From Promethearchaeia archaeon (lineage in GTDB: Archaea; Asgardarchaeota; Lokiarchaeia; Sigyniarchaeales; SOKP01): a stretch of 64,000 nucleotides of DNA. The notes below the pieces were generated by a model, which saw nothing but the letters and a program-made list of their open reading frames with translations, ran no database searches and was not told the origin of the DNA. Both the position numbers and the translations under genes were made by a program. Positions within the stretch are counted from its first letter, which is position 1. Each line of letters starts with the position of its first letter. Of this stretch, positions 10,022 through 20,209 are shown piece by piece. The stretch spans positions 124,001-188,000 of the forward strand of contig JAHQWJ010000120.1 of the NCBI GenBank assembly GCA_029856125.1, read 5' to 3'.

Positions 10022-11122
10022 TTAGAACTTGTACCTACATGCCTCATATATTTGTGATATTATCTCTTTTCTGCGAGCAAAATGTTGTTCAGTTGGTAAC
10101 ATTGTGTTGCTATTGAAATTTACAATTAAATCTAATTGAGGGTCACAGAAATTTGTGCATGAACTCCTTCCACCGTGCCCATAAGCTTCATCTGAAGTAA
10201 AAATAGAATTGTACTTCCCTAATCCAAAACCCAAACCCCAAGCTGGAGAACTTTGAAGAGTTGTGTCAAATATTCCCTTTCGATGTACTTCAGTTAGATA
10301 GTCTACGGTATGCTTTTCAATTATTCGGTTTCTTCCCCATTCTCCTCCGTTCCAAAGCGCTCGATAAAATTTACCCATATCAAAGGCTGTGCTAAAACAA
10401 GTTGAACCGGGAAAGATTCTGCCTTTAAAATCGTTTACCCAAAGATGCATTTGCTCAGAGAGATGAGCACTATCTTTTAGTGCTAATCGTTTTCCTAATG
10501 ATGCAGCTCTCTTTGAAGGCATTCCAAGGTAAGTCGAATTCATTCCCAAGGGCATGAAAATTTCCTCGTGTAAATACTCTTCGATTTTACGACCATCTAT
10601 TCTATGTATAATCTCTCCTAAAATCATCCAACTAACTCTGGGATGATAACCACATTGAGTCCCCGGTTGATAATCTGCTTTAATTTCACACGCATCATGT
10701 ATAATTTCATCCCATGATGCTGTGAGCCATTTTTGGTAATCTAACATAGGGAAACCACTTGTATGAGTCAAAAGGTGCCTTATTGTACACGATTCTTTTC
10801 CATTCTTAAACTCAGGAATAAAATCTTTTACTTTTTGATCAAAATCTAGCTTACCTTTTTCCCAAAGTTGAGCTATTGCTACTGAAGTCCAAGGTTTACC
10901 ACTAGACCACAGTACTAAGATTGAATTTACTTCCATGGGGATTCCGGGTCTTGTCTCACCAAGAGCAATGTTCATTACCGTCTTACCTTTTCTTGAAATA
11001 TGAAGCTGTACACCAGTATGAAGTTTATTATGTAATTGCTTATTCATGAGCGTTTCTATATTTTTAAGCTCAGAAAGATTCATTCCAATCTTATTTGACG
11101 ATTCCAAAATTCCTTCAATCAT
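10022..11122 (-). CDS. Beta-lactamase-fold serine hydrolase (class C / LACTB-like)
   Basis: This 366-residue serine hydrolase belongs to the beta-lactamase/transpeptidase-like family. It has an SxxK nucleophile motif at Ser73-Lys76 (SSGK), a Tyr motif at Tyr159-His160 (YHPRVS) where class C enzymes have YxN, and a C-terminal HGG in YGHGGRSS. The YH variant is common among esterases and peptidases of this fold rather than true antibiotic-degrading enzymes. No export signal is visible. It ends convergently with the carboxylesterases and lies 24 bp after the AMP-ligase gene, so it may be co-transcribed with that gene. Its substrate is unknown. Confidence 0.88.
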   Translation of the reverse strand: MIEGILESSNKIGMNLSELKNIETLMNKQLHNKLHTGVQLHISRKGKTVMNIALGETRPGIPMEVNSILVLWSSGKPWTSVAIAQLWEKGKLDFDQKVKDFIPEFKNGKESCTIRHLLTHTSGFPMLDYQKWLTASWDEIIHDACEIKADYQPGTQCGYHPRVSWMILGEIIHRIDGRKIEEYLHEEIFMPLGMNSTYLGMPSKRAASLGKRLALKDSAHLSEQMHLWVNDFKGRIFPGSTCFSTAFDMGKFYRALWNGGEWGRNRIIEKHTVDYLTEVHRKGIFDTTLQSSPAWGLGFGLGKYNSIFTSDEAYGHGGRSSCTNFCDPQLDLIVNFNSNTMLPTEQHFARRKEIISQIYEACRYKF

Positions 11123-11146
11123 GAGAGTTTCTTCATTTGAGTTTTG

Positions 11147-12955
11147 TTATTTTTGGTAATCTTGAATTTGATTATCCCACACATTAATTTTTTGTTTCTG
11201 TTGTTCCCATTCATTTCTCATTTCGTTTTTTAAGTATTCTGTGCTTGGCCCAACTGGTAAATTATCTTTAAAGACTATGTATCTTGGAACATGGTAAAAC
11301 GCAAGGTTATGGTATAAGAACCTACTTAATTTTTCAAGGGTTAGCGTAGAATTTTCTGCTTTAACTACATATAAGAGTAAGTCTCCTCTAGTGTGATTCT
11401 CATTAATGATTGGAATACATGTAGATAAAAAGACACTTGGATGTGAATTCGTCATTCTTTCAATTTCTTTTAGATATATTTTTTCTCCTGCTTTAGTTAT
11501 TATCTCATTTGCCTTTCCCATAAAATAAAGAAACCCCTCCTCATCGATGTATCCAAAATCCCCAGTATAAACCCAACCATCATCAACAACTCTTACATCT
11601 GTTGTTTCTGGTTGTTTATAATACTCTAGTGAGTAATTCATGTTTGATTTTACTAAAATTTCTCCAGTATTGTTCGAACCTGCTGTTAACGGGTTTCCAA
11701 ACGTATCTACGATTTTTAGTTCAACAAAATCTAAAGGTTTTCCGACAGAACCACTTTTACCTCCTTTAGATCCTATTGTATTCATCGTTATTCCTACACC
11801 CTCCATGTGGGACCAAAACTCGTATAATGTGATCCCGAATCGATTTTCAAATGATTTCCATAATTCAACACCTGCACCAAATCCATAAGCCAGATCGATA
11901 GAATGATTGCGATCGAGTTTATTTGGTGAATTATTCACAAGTGCATGTAGATACCCCCCAAAATAAGTTAAAACTTCCGGTTTGTGTATCCTAACGTCCT
12001 CCCAGAACTTTTGAACACTAAAATTTTCAGCCAATACCACCGCGGCGTCATAAAATAGAGAAGGAATTATGACATAAAATTGCGTGGCTCCATGAAATAA
12101 AGGCATTGGACAGTAAACTTTGGTTTCTTTTCTTAAACCTATTTTCTTTAACTCTAAACCAATGTTTATAGCAGAAAGAGCTAAGTTTCTGTACAAAACT
12201 CCTTTAGGATTTCCCGTAATTCCTTCTGTATAATTAATTTGAATTGCATCATCATCATAAATATTTATTTTAGGATTTTCTACATTCGAATCAAGAAGAA
12301 ATCGGAAATCGAATATTTTATCGTTAAATTCAAAGTCGCTAGGTGCGTTATAAACATAAACTCGTTTGATTTTTGGTAAAATGTCCAAGAACTTTTCAAT
12401 AGTATTAAAATAATCATAGTCTGTAATGATTATTTCAGTATCAGAATCACTTAGAATGTGAAGTAAAAACTCTTCCCTTAGACCAGTGTTAATGTTAACA
12501 GCAACACATCCCGATTTTAAAACTCCAAACCACAAAAAAAGAAATTCCGGGCTATTTTTCATAAGTAAAGAAATTTTAGGTTTCTTTAGATGCATTTCAC
12601 TTATAATATTTACTATGCCATGAGCGAACTGGTTCGCACTCGCATTTATATCGGAAAAAGAGTATTTATCTTTGTTAAAATATAAGAATGTAAGCTCCCC
12701 ATTCTCCTCTGCTTTTTTTTCTAATAATTTGGGAAGCGTTATATTATTAATTCCAAATTTTCTTAACGTTCTTGAACGTCTGTTATTTTTTGAAATTAAT
12801 ATTGAATCTTTTTGAACTTCAATTAGTATTTCTTCATCCCTTCTAAAGGGAAAAGAGGTGTCATTAGCTATTTTGCTTGGGATATAGATCCAAGTTGTCT
12901 TATACTTCCCCTTTCCAGAAGGTTTAATTACAATTTTACTTTTGCCTAATTCCAT
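11147..12955 (-). CDS. AMP-dependent acyl-CoA synthetase-like protein with N-terminal AbrB-like domain
   Basis: This protein has 602 residues. Residues 1-60 resemble a SpoVT/AbrB-type swapped-hairpin DNA-binding domain (IYIPSKIANDTSFPFRRDEE then EVQKDSILI). The rest is an ANL-superfamily adenylating enzyme: P-loop YTEGITGNPKGV (242-253, normally YTSGTTG), motif WSHMEG, and YTGDFGYIDEEGFLYFMGK. At the C-terminal A10 motif, LPVGPSTEYLKNEMR, the catalytic Lys is replaced by Glu573. Together with the altered P-loop this suggests weakened or changed adenylation chemistry. It could be an acyl-CoA sensor or regulator rather than a synthetase. The lineage is close to CaiC/FadD-like ligases. Confidence 0.85.
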   Translation of the reverse strand: MELGKSKIVIKPSGKGKYKTTWIYIPSKIANDTSFPFRRDEEILIEVQKDSILISKNNRRSRTLRKFGINNITLPKLLEKKAEENGELTFLYFNKDKYSFSDINASANQFAHGIVNIISEMHLKKPKISLLMKNSPEFLFLWFGVLKSGCVAVNINTGLREEFLLHILSDSDTEIIITDYDYFNTIEKFLDILPKIKRVYVYNAPSDFEFNDKIFDFRFLLDSNVENPKINIYDDDAIQINYTEGITGNPKGVLYRNLALSAINIGLELKKIGLRKETKVYCPMPLFHGATQFYVIIPSLFYDAAVVLAENFSVQKFWEDVRIHKPEVLTYFGGYLHALVNNSPNKLDRNHSIDLAYGFGAGVELWKSFENRFGITLYEFWSHMEGVGITMNTIGSKGGKSGSVGKPLDFVELKIVDTFGNPLTAGSNNTGEILVKSNMNYSLEYYKQPETTDVRVVDDGWVYTGDFGYIDEEGFLYFMGKANEIITKAGEKIYLKEIERMTNSHPSVFLSTCIPIINENHTRGDLLLYVVKAENSTLTLEKLSRFLYHNLAFYHVPRYIVFKDNLPVGPSTEYLKNEMRNEWEQQKQKINVWDNQIQDYQK

Positions 12956-13208
12956 AATTCTTCTCTCTAGTAATTCAAGTCAAATACTTAAATAAATTAC
13001 TTATGTAAATATAAAGGTAACTGTCATAATTACACCATAACTAATTTTTTTTTTTACATAGAATGTTTTTGTGAAATTAAGAGGTTTACATCAGAATTTA
13101 ATGGAAAATTAAGAATATGCAATACATAATTTATCCCGTTAATAAATAAGCTTAAAAGAAATTACTTGTTATCATTGAAAATAAACAAAGATAAGTATCT
13201 TTTTGTCG

Positions 13209-14342
13209 ATGCTATACAAGAAAGAAAGACCAGCTATTTTAATGCTTAAAGATGGGCGATTTTTCGAAGGGATTGGTTTTGGAGCGACTAAAAAAATATG
13301 TGGAGAAATTGTATTCACGACAATTACAGGTGCAGGATATAATGAAACTCTAACTGATCCCTCATATAAGGGACAAATCGTAGTTATGACTCATCCGTTA
13401 GTTGGAAATTACGGCGTTCCGGCTTGGGAAAAAGATTCGCACGGCATTCACAATTATTTTGAATCAGATTCGATAAAAGTAAGTGGATTTGTCGTTAACG
13501 AATGTTGTAAAAATCCTAGCCACTACGAAAGTGATAAAACCTTAAATGAATTTCTTTTGGAAGAAAATATTCCAGGAATCGAATGGATAGACACTAGAGC
13601 AATTACAAAAGTATTACGGGAAGAAGGAGTACAATTAGGAATTCTTGCGGTTTTCAACCCTGGAGAATCTCCTAACTTAGAAGAATTGAAAGAAGAAGTA
13701 AAAAAAGTGGAAGATCCAAACCTAAGACATTTAGCAAGCGAGGTATCTACGAAAGAAGTTAAAACATTTACACCCTTAAATCCTAAAGGAAAAGTGGTGA
13801 TAATAGATTTAGGAGTAAAAAATAATATCTTAAGAAATTTCTTACAGAGAAAAATCGAAGTAATTTTAGTACCGTATAATTATTCGTTTGAAACGATAAT
13901 GTCTTACAAACCAAATGGAGTATTTATTTCCAATGGTCCCGGAGATCCTGCTAAATATAAGAAAGCAATTGAAGTTGCTCGCAAATTAATAATAAATAGC
14001 GTGCCAACAATGGGAATTTGCTTAGGAAACCAAATTATAGCTTTAGGTGCTGGTGGTTCCTCATATAAATTGAAATATGGGCATAGAGGTGGAAACAAAA
14101 CCGTAATTAATCCCAAAACAAAGCAATGTTATATTACTTCCCAAAACCATGGATTTTGCGTAAAGGATTTTGAAAGGAATGGTTTTACTGAATTTTTAAC
14201 AAACATAGATGATAATTCAAATGAAGGTTTGATTCATGAGAGCAAACCTATTTTTGCTGTTCAATTCCACCCTGAGGCTTGTCCAGGGCCCTTAGACTCC
14301 TTATATCTGTTTTATAAATTCATTGAGTTTATGGAGCTGTGA
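13209..14342 (+). CDS. carA: Carbamoyl-phosphate synthase small chain (glutamine amidotransferase)
   Basis: CarA hydrolyses glutamine and passes ammonia to CarB for carbamoyl phosphate (pyrimidine and arginine synthesis). The N-terminal CPSase-small domain (LKDGRFFEGIGFG, TGAGYNETLTDPSY) is followed by a class I glutamine amidotransferase with catalytic Cys in GICLGNQ (Cys271 from this ATG) and the His/Glu pair in FHPEACPG. The usual GHQ after the nucleophile is GNQ. A TTG six bases upstream is an alternative start. The carB start lies 4 bp after the stop, so the two genes form an operon. Confidence 0.96.
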   Translation: MLYKKERPAILMLKDGRFFEGIGFGATKKICGEIVFTTITGAGYNETLTDPSYKGQIVVMTHPLVGNYGVPAWEKDSHGIHNYFESDSIKVSGFVVNECCKNPSHYESDKTLNEFLLEENIPGIEWIDTRAITKVLREEGVQLGILAVFNPGESPNLEELKEEVKKVEDPNLRHLASEVSTKEVKTFTPLNPKGKVVIIDLGVKNNILRNFLQRKIEVILVPYNYSFETIMSYKPNGVFISNGPGDPAKYKKAIEVARKLIINSVPTMGICLGNQIIALGAGGSSYKLKYGHRGGNKTVINPKTKQCYITSQNHGFCVKDFERNGFTEFLTNIDDNSNEGLIHESKPIFAVQFHPEACPGPLDSLYLFYKFIEFMEL

Positions 14343-14346
14343 TATC

Positions 14347-17300
14347 ATGCCATTAGATAAATCGATAAAAAAAGCGTTAGTATTAGGTTCTGGTGGAATA
14401 CGGATTGGTCAAGCTGGAGAGTTTGATTATTCTGGAAGTCAAGTTCTTAAAGCCTTGAAAGAAGAGGGTATAAAAACAATACTTATAAACCCAAATATTG
14501 CGACTATCCAAACTGACCCTGAATTATCAGATCAAGTTTACTTACTACCGGTAAACGTTAAATATGTGGAAGAAGTAATAAAGAAAGAGAAACCAGATGG
14601 CATACTGTTGGCGTTTGGAGGTCAAACTGCTTTAAATGTCGGAGTTGAGCTTAAAGAACAAGGGATATTAGAAAAATACAATATCCGAGTTCTTGGTACG
14701 CCGATAGAAGCGATCGAGGTTACAGAAGATCGAGATTTATTCGTAAAAGCTATGAACAAAGCCGATGCAAAAGTGTGCCGAAGTAAAGCGGTAACATCAT
14801 ATAAAGTGGCGGTAAAAGTAGCTCAAGAATTTGGTTTTCCTTTAATGCTTAGAGTTGCTTACACCTTAGGTGGTAGGGGATCAGGAATCATTGATAATAT
14901 GAAAGATTTCGAAAGAATGGCAAAAAAAGGGTTAGCCCAATCGAGGATTAATCAAATCTTAATCGAGGAATCAGTATGGGGTTGGAAAGAGGTTGAATAC
15001 GAAGTAGTACGAGATTCAGCGAATAATTGTTTTATTAACTGTAACATGGAAAATTTCGATCCTGTGGGAATCCATACTGGAGAGAGTATAGTAGTAGCTC
15101 CGAGTCAAACTTTAACCAACGAAGAATATCATATGCTTCGGTCTGCTTCAATTCGAGTTATTAGGGGTCTTGGGATTATCGGAGAATGCAACATTCAATA
15201 CGCATTAAATCCTTTTTCAAAAGAATTTCGAGTTATTGAAGTTAATGCGCGCCTTTCAAGATCGTCAGCGTTAGCCTCAAAAGCTACTGGATACCCGTTG
15301 GCGTATGTTGCTGCTAAATTAGCAATAGGATATACTTTACCTGAGTTGAAAAATAAGATTACTGGGATTACTACTGCTTGTTTTGAACCCGCATTAGATT
15401 ATTTGGTTCTTAAAATTCCACGATGGGATTTAACTAAATTTCAAAAAGTCGATCGCCGCATAGGTAGTCAAATGAAATCAGTTGGAGAGGTAATGGCGAT
15501 AGGAAGAACATTTGAAGAAGTTCTCCAAAAAGCGGTAAGAATGTTAGATATCGGCATGAAAGGATTAGTTGCAAATGACTTAGAAGATATTGAAGACATA
15601 AGCGAGTTAAAATACGCGTTAAGAAACCCAACTGACTTAAGACTCTTCAGAATTGCTGAAGCAATCAAAAAAGGCATATCAATTGATGAAATTTATCGTT
15701 TATCAAGAGTAGATAAGTGGTTTTTGTATAAATTAAAAAATATTGTAGATCTTAACCGTCAAATTCAAGACATTGAATTGCTTGAATCAGATGATAAGGA
15801 GAAGAAATATTGGTTAGAAAGAGCTAAAAGATATGGGTTTTCAGATGGACAGATTGCTAAAATAATGGGGGTCGATTCGATTTTCATACGGCAAATGAGA
15901 AGAAGGTTAAATATTCAGCCCTATGTTAAAAGGATTGATACTTTAGCAGCTGAATGGCCAGCCGTAACGAATTATCTTTATCTAACCTACAGCGCTTCTG
16001 AACACGATATTGATTTTGAAAGCGAATATAAATCTAACCTTACAAAAGTTATAGTGTTAGGTTCAGGAACTTATCGCATTGGTGCTTCTGTGGAATTTGA
16101 TTGGGGGTCGGTCAATTGTTTATGGGGATTAAAAAAGCTAGGAATCGATCAGGCAATAATGATAAATTATAATCCAGAAACAGTATCGACTGATTACGAT
16201 ATATCTGATAAGCTTTATTTTGAAGAATTATCTGGAGAAAGAGTGCTGGATATTTGCGAGTTAGAAAAGGCTGATGGTATAGTAGTTTCTGCAGGAGGGC
16301 AAATAGCAAATAACTTGGCTGCTAAATTTTCTAAATATTCAGATTTTTTCAGAAAGGCAAGCATAAAAATTCTCGGTACTCACGGAACGCGCATAGATAT
16401 GGCAGAAGACAGAAGCAAATTCAGTACTTTATTAGATCAGTTAAGTATTAAGCAACCCGAATGGAATGCTTTAACTACTAAAGAAGGAGCCATTGAATTT
16501 GCTCAAAAGGTTGGTTATCCTATATTAGTTAGGCCTTCATACGTATTAAGTGGCGCCGCGATGAGGGTCTCTTATGACGAAAAGACGCTTCAAGATACCT
16601 TAGACCTCGCAGTATCTATATCGAGCGATTATCCCGTTGTTATAACTAAATTTTTTATAAACGCCCGAGAAATTGAGTGTGATGGCGTATGCGATGGTGA
16701 AAATGTGCTTATCGGTGCAATTGTAGAACATATTGAGAATGCTGGTATTCACAGTGGAGATGCAACTATGGCTATACCACCTCAAACGGTCTCCAACGAA
16801 GTTACGTCAAAAATTGAAGAATATACCAAAAAAATCGCTCTAGCATTAAAAATTCACGGTCCTTTTAACGTTCAATATCTAGTTAAAAATAATGAGGTTT
16901 ATGTTATTGAGTGTAACCTGCGCTCAAGTCGAAGCATGCCCTATGTTTCCAAATCTCGGGGTATTAATTTAATGAGACTTGCGGCTGAAGTTATTATGGG
17001 TGGCAAAATTCCAAAAAGATTAATGAATCTTCCTTTAGGAAACTATGTTTCAGTTAAAGCGCCTATGTTTTCTTTTATGAGACTTGATAAAGCAGATCCC
17101 GTTCTGGGCGTAGAAATGAGTTCTACGGGCGAAGTAGCATGCATAGGTGAAAACTTTCCTGATGCCCTTATGAAATCGTTAGAAGCTGCTGATATGAATA
17201 TTCCAATAGAGGGAGGAAATATACTAATTTCCGTAGGTGGAGAAAAATTGAAAAATGAAGTAATCCCCTTGGCAAAAGAGATTAGTGAACTAGGATTTAC

Positions 17301-17658
17301 TATATTTGCGACAGAAGATACTAAGAATGCTTTAACAAGGAATAACATAAACGCTGTAAAACTTTATAAGGTTCACGAATACGGATTGGAGCCTAATATT
17401 ATGCAATGTTTGCAGGATGGGCGCATAGACATGGTAATCAACATTCCATTGCCAACCACAGTAGAAGAAAAATTTAAAATCATAATGGAGGACGAATACA
17501 AAATTAGACGGATGGCTGTAGACTACAATATTCCAGTAATAATCAATCTACAGCTAGCAAAAGCTGTTATCGACGCTATAAAAAATACGCGTGAAAAGAA
17601 AATTGAAATAAAGTCGCTTAACGAGTATCATCAAACGTTAAAAGAAGTGTATTGGTAA
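14347..17658 (+). CDS. carB: Carbamoyl-phosphate synthase large chain
   Basis: This protein of about 1103 residues makes carbamoyl phosphate from bicarbonate, ammonia and two ATP. Two ATP-grasp halves (about 1-400 and 555-940) flank an oligomerisation domain, and an MGS-like regulatory domain closes the protein. The ATG at 14347 (MPLDKSIKKALVLGSGG) matches the family; the longer frame from 14323 overlaps carA and is unlikely. Several motifs read like eukaryotic CAD/CPS rather than the E. coli enzyme: GECNIQYALNP, EVNARLSRSSALASK, KIPRWDL and the WFLYKLKNI region. It is translated just after carA. Confidence 0.97.
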   Translation: MPLDKSIKKALVLGSGGIRIGQAGEFDYSGSQVLKALKEEGIKTILINPNIATIQTDPELSDQVYLLPVNVKYVEEVIKKEKPDGILLAFGGQTALNVGVELKEQGILEKYNIRVLGTPIEAIEVTEDRDLFVKAMNKADAKVCRSKAVTSYKVAVKVAQEFGFPLMLRVAYTLGGRGSGIIDNMKDFERMAKKGLAQSRINQILIEESVWGWKEVEYEVVRDSANNCFINCNMENFDPVGIHTGESIVVAPSQTLTNEEYHMLRSASIRVIRGLGIIGECNIQYALNPFSKEFRVIEVNARLSRSSALASKATGYPLAYVAAKLAIGYTLPELKNKITGITTACFEPALDYLVLKIPRWDLTKFQKVDRRIGSQMKSVGEVMAIGRTFEEVLQKAVRMLDIGMKGLVANDLEDIEDISELKYALRNPTDLRLFRIAEAIKKGISIDEIYRLSRVDKWFLYKLKNIVDLNRQIQDIELLESDDKEKKYWLERAKRYGFSDGQIAKIMGVDSIFIRQMRRRLNIQPYVKRIDTLAAEWPAVTNYLYLTYSASEHDIDFESEYKSNLTKVIVLGSGTYRIGASVEFDWGSVNCLWGLKKLGIDQAIMINYNPETVSTDYDISDKLYFEELSGERVLDICELEKADGIVVSAGGQIANNLAAKFSKYSDFFRKASIKILGTHGTRIDMAEDRSKFSTLLDQLSIKQPEWNALTTKEGAIEFAQKVGYPILVRPSYVLSGAAMRVSYDEKTLQDTLDLAVSISSDYPVVITKFFINAREIECDGVCDGENVLIGAIVEHIENAGIHSGDATMAIPPQTVSNEVTSKIEEYTKKIALALKIHGPFNVQYLVKNNEVYVIECNLRSSRSMPYVSKSRGINLMRLAAEVIMGGKIPKRLMNLPLGNYVSVKAPMFSFMRLDKADPVLGVEMSSTGEVACIGENFPDALMKSLEAADMNIPIEGGNILISVGGEKLKNEVIPLAKEISELGFTIFATEDTKNALTRNNINAVKLYKVHEYGLEPNIMQCLQDGRIDMVINIPLPTTVEEKFKIIMEDEYKIRRMAVDYNIPVIINLQLAKAVIDAIKNTREKKIEIKSLNEYHQTLKEVYW

Positions 17659-17688
17659 GAGAAATTAAAAAAAAAAAGATTTATTTAT

Positions 17689-18714
17689 CTACGGGATTTT
17701 ATTTAATTTTACGAAGAGAAGGGGTACTACATATCCTAGAATGAAACCAATGATAGCATACCTAGCAAATCTGTAGAACACCGAATCGAATACACCTTTA
17801 ATTGCTTCAAGACCAAAGTAAACTACAAATAAAATTACCATTCCTATTGCTAAATTAATAATTTTCCATTTCAAATCTAATTTACTTGGTTCATATTTAA
17901 CGTACTCGTTTTCAAGAACATATGCGATTCCAAATCCTAAAAATATTCCACCAACTTGAGAAAATTGTCCACTATCATTGAATGCGTCAGGAACCGGTAA
18001 GAGAACTGTTCCTGAAGTAGGAAACAAAAATATACCTAATAAGAAGAGTACTATAGATGCAACTACAATAACAATCAACTTGATTGGTAGGTTTAAAGCG
18101 TTAAATTGTTTCGTACCATATGGTTCTAAATACATAAAAAATAAGAGCACAACAAGTCCTATTGAAAATCCTCCTATCACATCTTGAAGGTCATGAACAC
18201 CGATGATCATTCTTGATATAGCAACAAGAAAAATAATAATTCCCAAGATTATAACAATATAAAGCCTCTTTCGAAAATTGTATCCTATATAGCCCCATGT
18301 GCCTATGGCATTTTGGGTATGCCCTGATGGAAATCCATAGGATGTCCATGCTAATCCAGCAGGGTTTTCTGGTGAGACTTCTCCTAGATCGATGTTAGTA
18401 GCTGGTCGTGGATCCATAAAAATATTCTTAAAGAATTCATTTAAATAAGTTGTGAATAATAAACTCAAAGCTAAATTTTTGGCAAACCTCTTATCATATA
18501 TGAGATAGAAAAAAGCCACCATCACGATAAACACAATGGGTTCGCCAAGATAGGTAATTGCTTTAAAGATAGAACGTATTGTTGAGGAGGAACTATAGAA
18601 AGCTTCATTAAACCCCAAACCTAGAAGGATTAATCCCACTACTAGCACAACTACAAAGATAACACTGACAGTTATTAATTCTTTTTTACTAAGGTTTTTA
18701 TTACTCTCTGACAT
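17689..18714 (-). CDS. PAP2-family membrane phosphatase
   Basis: This 341-residue integral membrane protein has the three phosphatase motifs: DPRP in the C1 region (KNIFMDPRPATN), C2 PSGHTQ and C3 SRMIIGVHDLQDV. About eight or nine helices are visible, with the active site on one face of the membrane. Homologues dephosphorylate lipid phosphates such as phosphatidate or polyprenyl pyrophosphate. The C-terminal 130 residues add four helices beyond the minimal PAP2 core. It converges with carB, with an A/T-rich gap of 30 bp. Confidence 0.9.
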   Translation of the reverse strand: MSESNKNLSKKELITVSVIFVVVLVVGLILLGLGFNEAFYSSSSTIRSIFKAITYLGEPIVFIVMVAFFYLIYDKRFAKNLALSLLFTTYLNEFFKNIFMDPRPATNIDLGEVSPENPAGLAWTSYGFPSGHTQNAIGTWGYIGYNFRKRLYIVIILGIIIFLVAISRMIIGVHDLQDVIGGFSIGLVVLLFFMYLEPYGTKQFNALNLPIKLIVIVVASIVLFLLGIFLFPTSGTVLLPVPDAFNDSGQFSQVGGIFLGFGIAYVLENEYVKYEPSKLDLKWKIINLAIGMVILFVVYFGLEAIKGVFDSVFYRFARYAIIGFILGYVVPLLFVKLNKIP

Positions 18715-18937
18715 TAGACATCACTAATGTTATTTTGGTAAAAGAAAATCGATTTAATAGTTAATAAATCTTTTGCATAAAATTACCGGTAAAAATATAA
18801 TTTCACCATTAATAAAAACCATGAAAAAAAATAAATAGTAATTAAATTTTGCTTTAGATAACTATTAGATAGCAGTTTAAATCTGAGGAGTAACAAAAAT
18901 ATCGGGTGTCAAATAGATTTACTATCGAGGATACATT

Positions 18938-19204
18938 TTGGTTCGCTTGAAGATCATCGGAACTCAGTGGAAGATCGTAGAGAAATTAAAATATTTTCAC
19001 CCGATTGAAGGCCATAATTGGAAGATTACTTACTCATCACCTACTTACGGTGGATGGGATTTAATTATAGAATGTGTATTTAATAACCTAGGTGATTTGG
19101 ATGAGATCGTATCATTTTTCCGGACGGACAACGATTTGAAAGACTGGATCGATGCAACAACTACCCTAATTAGCACAAAAAAAACCTTTGATATCAAGTT
19201 ATGA
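18938..19204 (+). CDS. Stand-alone Lrp/AsnC-type ligand-binding (RAM-like) domain protein
   Basis: This 88-residue protein resembles the C-terminal RAM domain of Lrp/AsnC regulators (GGWDLIIECVFNNLGDLDE, ending in STKKTFDI), but has no helix-turn-helix. Such proteins may bind amino acids or modulate full-length Lrp proteins by mixed oligomers. The start is TTG at 18938, with GAGG about 10 bases upstream, and no ATG is available. It stands opposite the PhoU-like gene, with a 6-bp gap between stop codons. Confidence 0.7.
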   Translation: MVRLKIIGTQWKIVEKLKYFHPIEGHNWKITYSSPTYGGWDLIIECVFNNLGDLDEIVSFFRTDNDLKDWIDATTTLISTKKTFDIKL

Positions 19205-19210
19205 ACAATT

Positions 19211-20209
19211 TCAAATCAAATTGTTTATAATTATTTCTGAAATATCTGATGAATACTCGCCCGTTCTCCTGATACTCTCAATAATAAAACCTATTTCTAC
19301 AAGGTATTCTGAATTAGGGCTGATTTTAATGGCGTTACACGCTTTTGTTAACTTTTTTATCGATTCAATATTTTCGTTTGCTAAATTTAAATCTTTTTGA
19401 AGCCAGGCATCTAAACTCATATTTAGTAATTCTAGTGAGATTTCGCTTGCTTTCATAATGTTATTGTATAATTCCTTATCGATTTTTTGATAGTCTATTA
19501 GAATTACATTTTTTGCTATTTTTACGGCGTGATCACCTATTCGTTCCAAAAACCTGCTTATAAATTTGTAATTACTAGCATCGTCCAAGGTAATATCTAA
19601 TTTTTGACATAAAATTATGTCGCGTAATACGATGTGGGCTTGGCGTTCAACTAACCAATTTAATCTATCAATATCATCGTCACTTTCAATTACTTTTTTT
19701 GCTAACGCTTTATCCCCTGTTTCTAAGGCTTTAAGTGCGTCCTCGTGCATACCGTTAGCTAAAATATACATTCTTTTTATGGTTTTTTCGAAGGGTATTT
19801 CTGTAGGGTCCACTAAATCTTTTATTTTAATATAATTTTCTGATTCCTCTTCGATTTCTGTACCTATAGTAATTTTACTAAACACTCTAACTGTATGTTT
19901 GATATCGGAATCAAATTTTCTACTAGATATCACTTTTATAACGTTGTAACCCATGATATAAGCACCAATTAAGAGTCTGAATAAGAAATCTGGATCTTTA
20001 ATTTCTTCAGCATCAAAGACTTTTTCTTTAATATTCTTTTCTGAACTCATGTATGGAGTAATTAACAAATTCCCATCAGGTTGTGAAAGAATTCCAATTG
20101 TATCTTTAGCTTTAATTTCATGTTTATTTATCCATTCCTTTGGTAAACTAATAATAAAAGACGATCCACCCGTTTTTTGTACTTTCCTTGCTTCAATATT
20201 GAATGACAT
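19211..20209 (-). CDS. PhoU-like regulator with N-terminal AbrB domain
   Basis: This 332-residue protein has an AbrB/SpoVT-like N-terminus (MSFNIEARKVQKTGGSS, IISLPKEWINKHEI; about 1-50) followed by two PhoU-like three-helix bundles (about 115-215 and 225-325, with repeated ALETGDKALAKKV and RFLERIGDHAVKIAKN). This architecture is common in archaea next to phosphate transport genes, where it senses or represses. No pst genes are in the window, so the target is unknown. An AT-rich upstream region (20220-20300) holds possible TATA boxes. Confidence 0.9.
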   Translation of the reverse strand: MSFNIEARKVQKTGGSSFIISLPKEWINKHEIKAKDTIGILSQPDGNLLITPYMSSEKNIKEKVFDAEEIKDPDFLFRLLIGAYIMGYNVIKVISSRKFDSDIKHTVRVFSKITIGTEIEEESENYIKIKDLVDPTEIPFEKTIKRMYILANGMHEDALKALETGDKALAKKVIESDDDIDRLNWLVERQAHIVLRDIILCQKLDITLDDASNYKFISRFLERIGDHAVKIAKNVILIDYQKIDKELYNNIMKASEISLELLNMSLDAWLQKDLNLANENIESIKKLTKACNAIKISPNSEYLVEIGFIIESIRRTGEYSSDISEIIINNLI

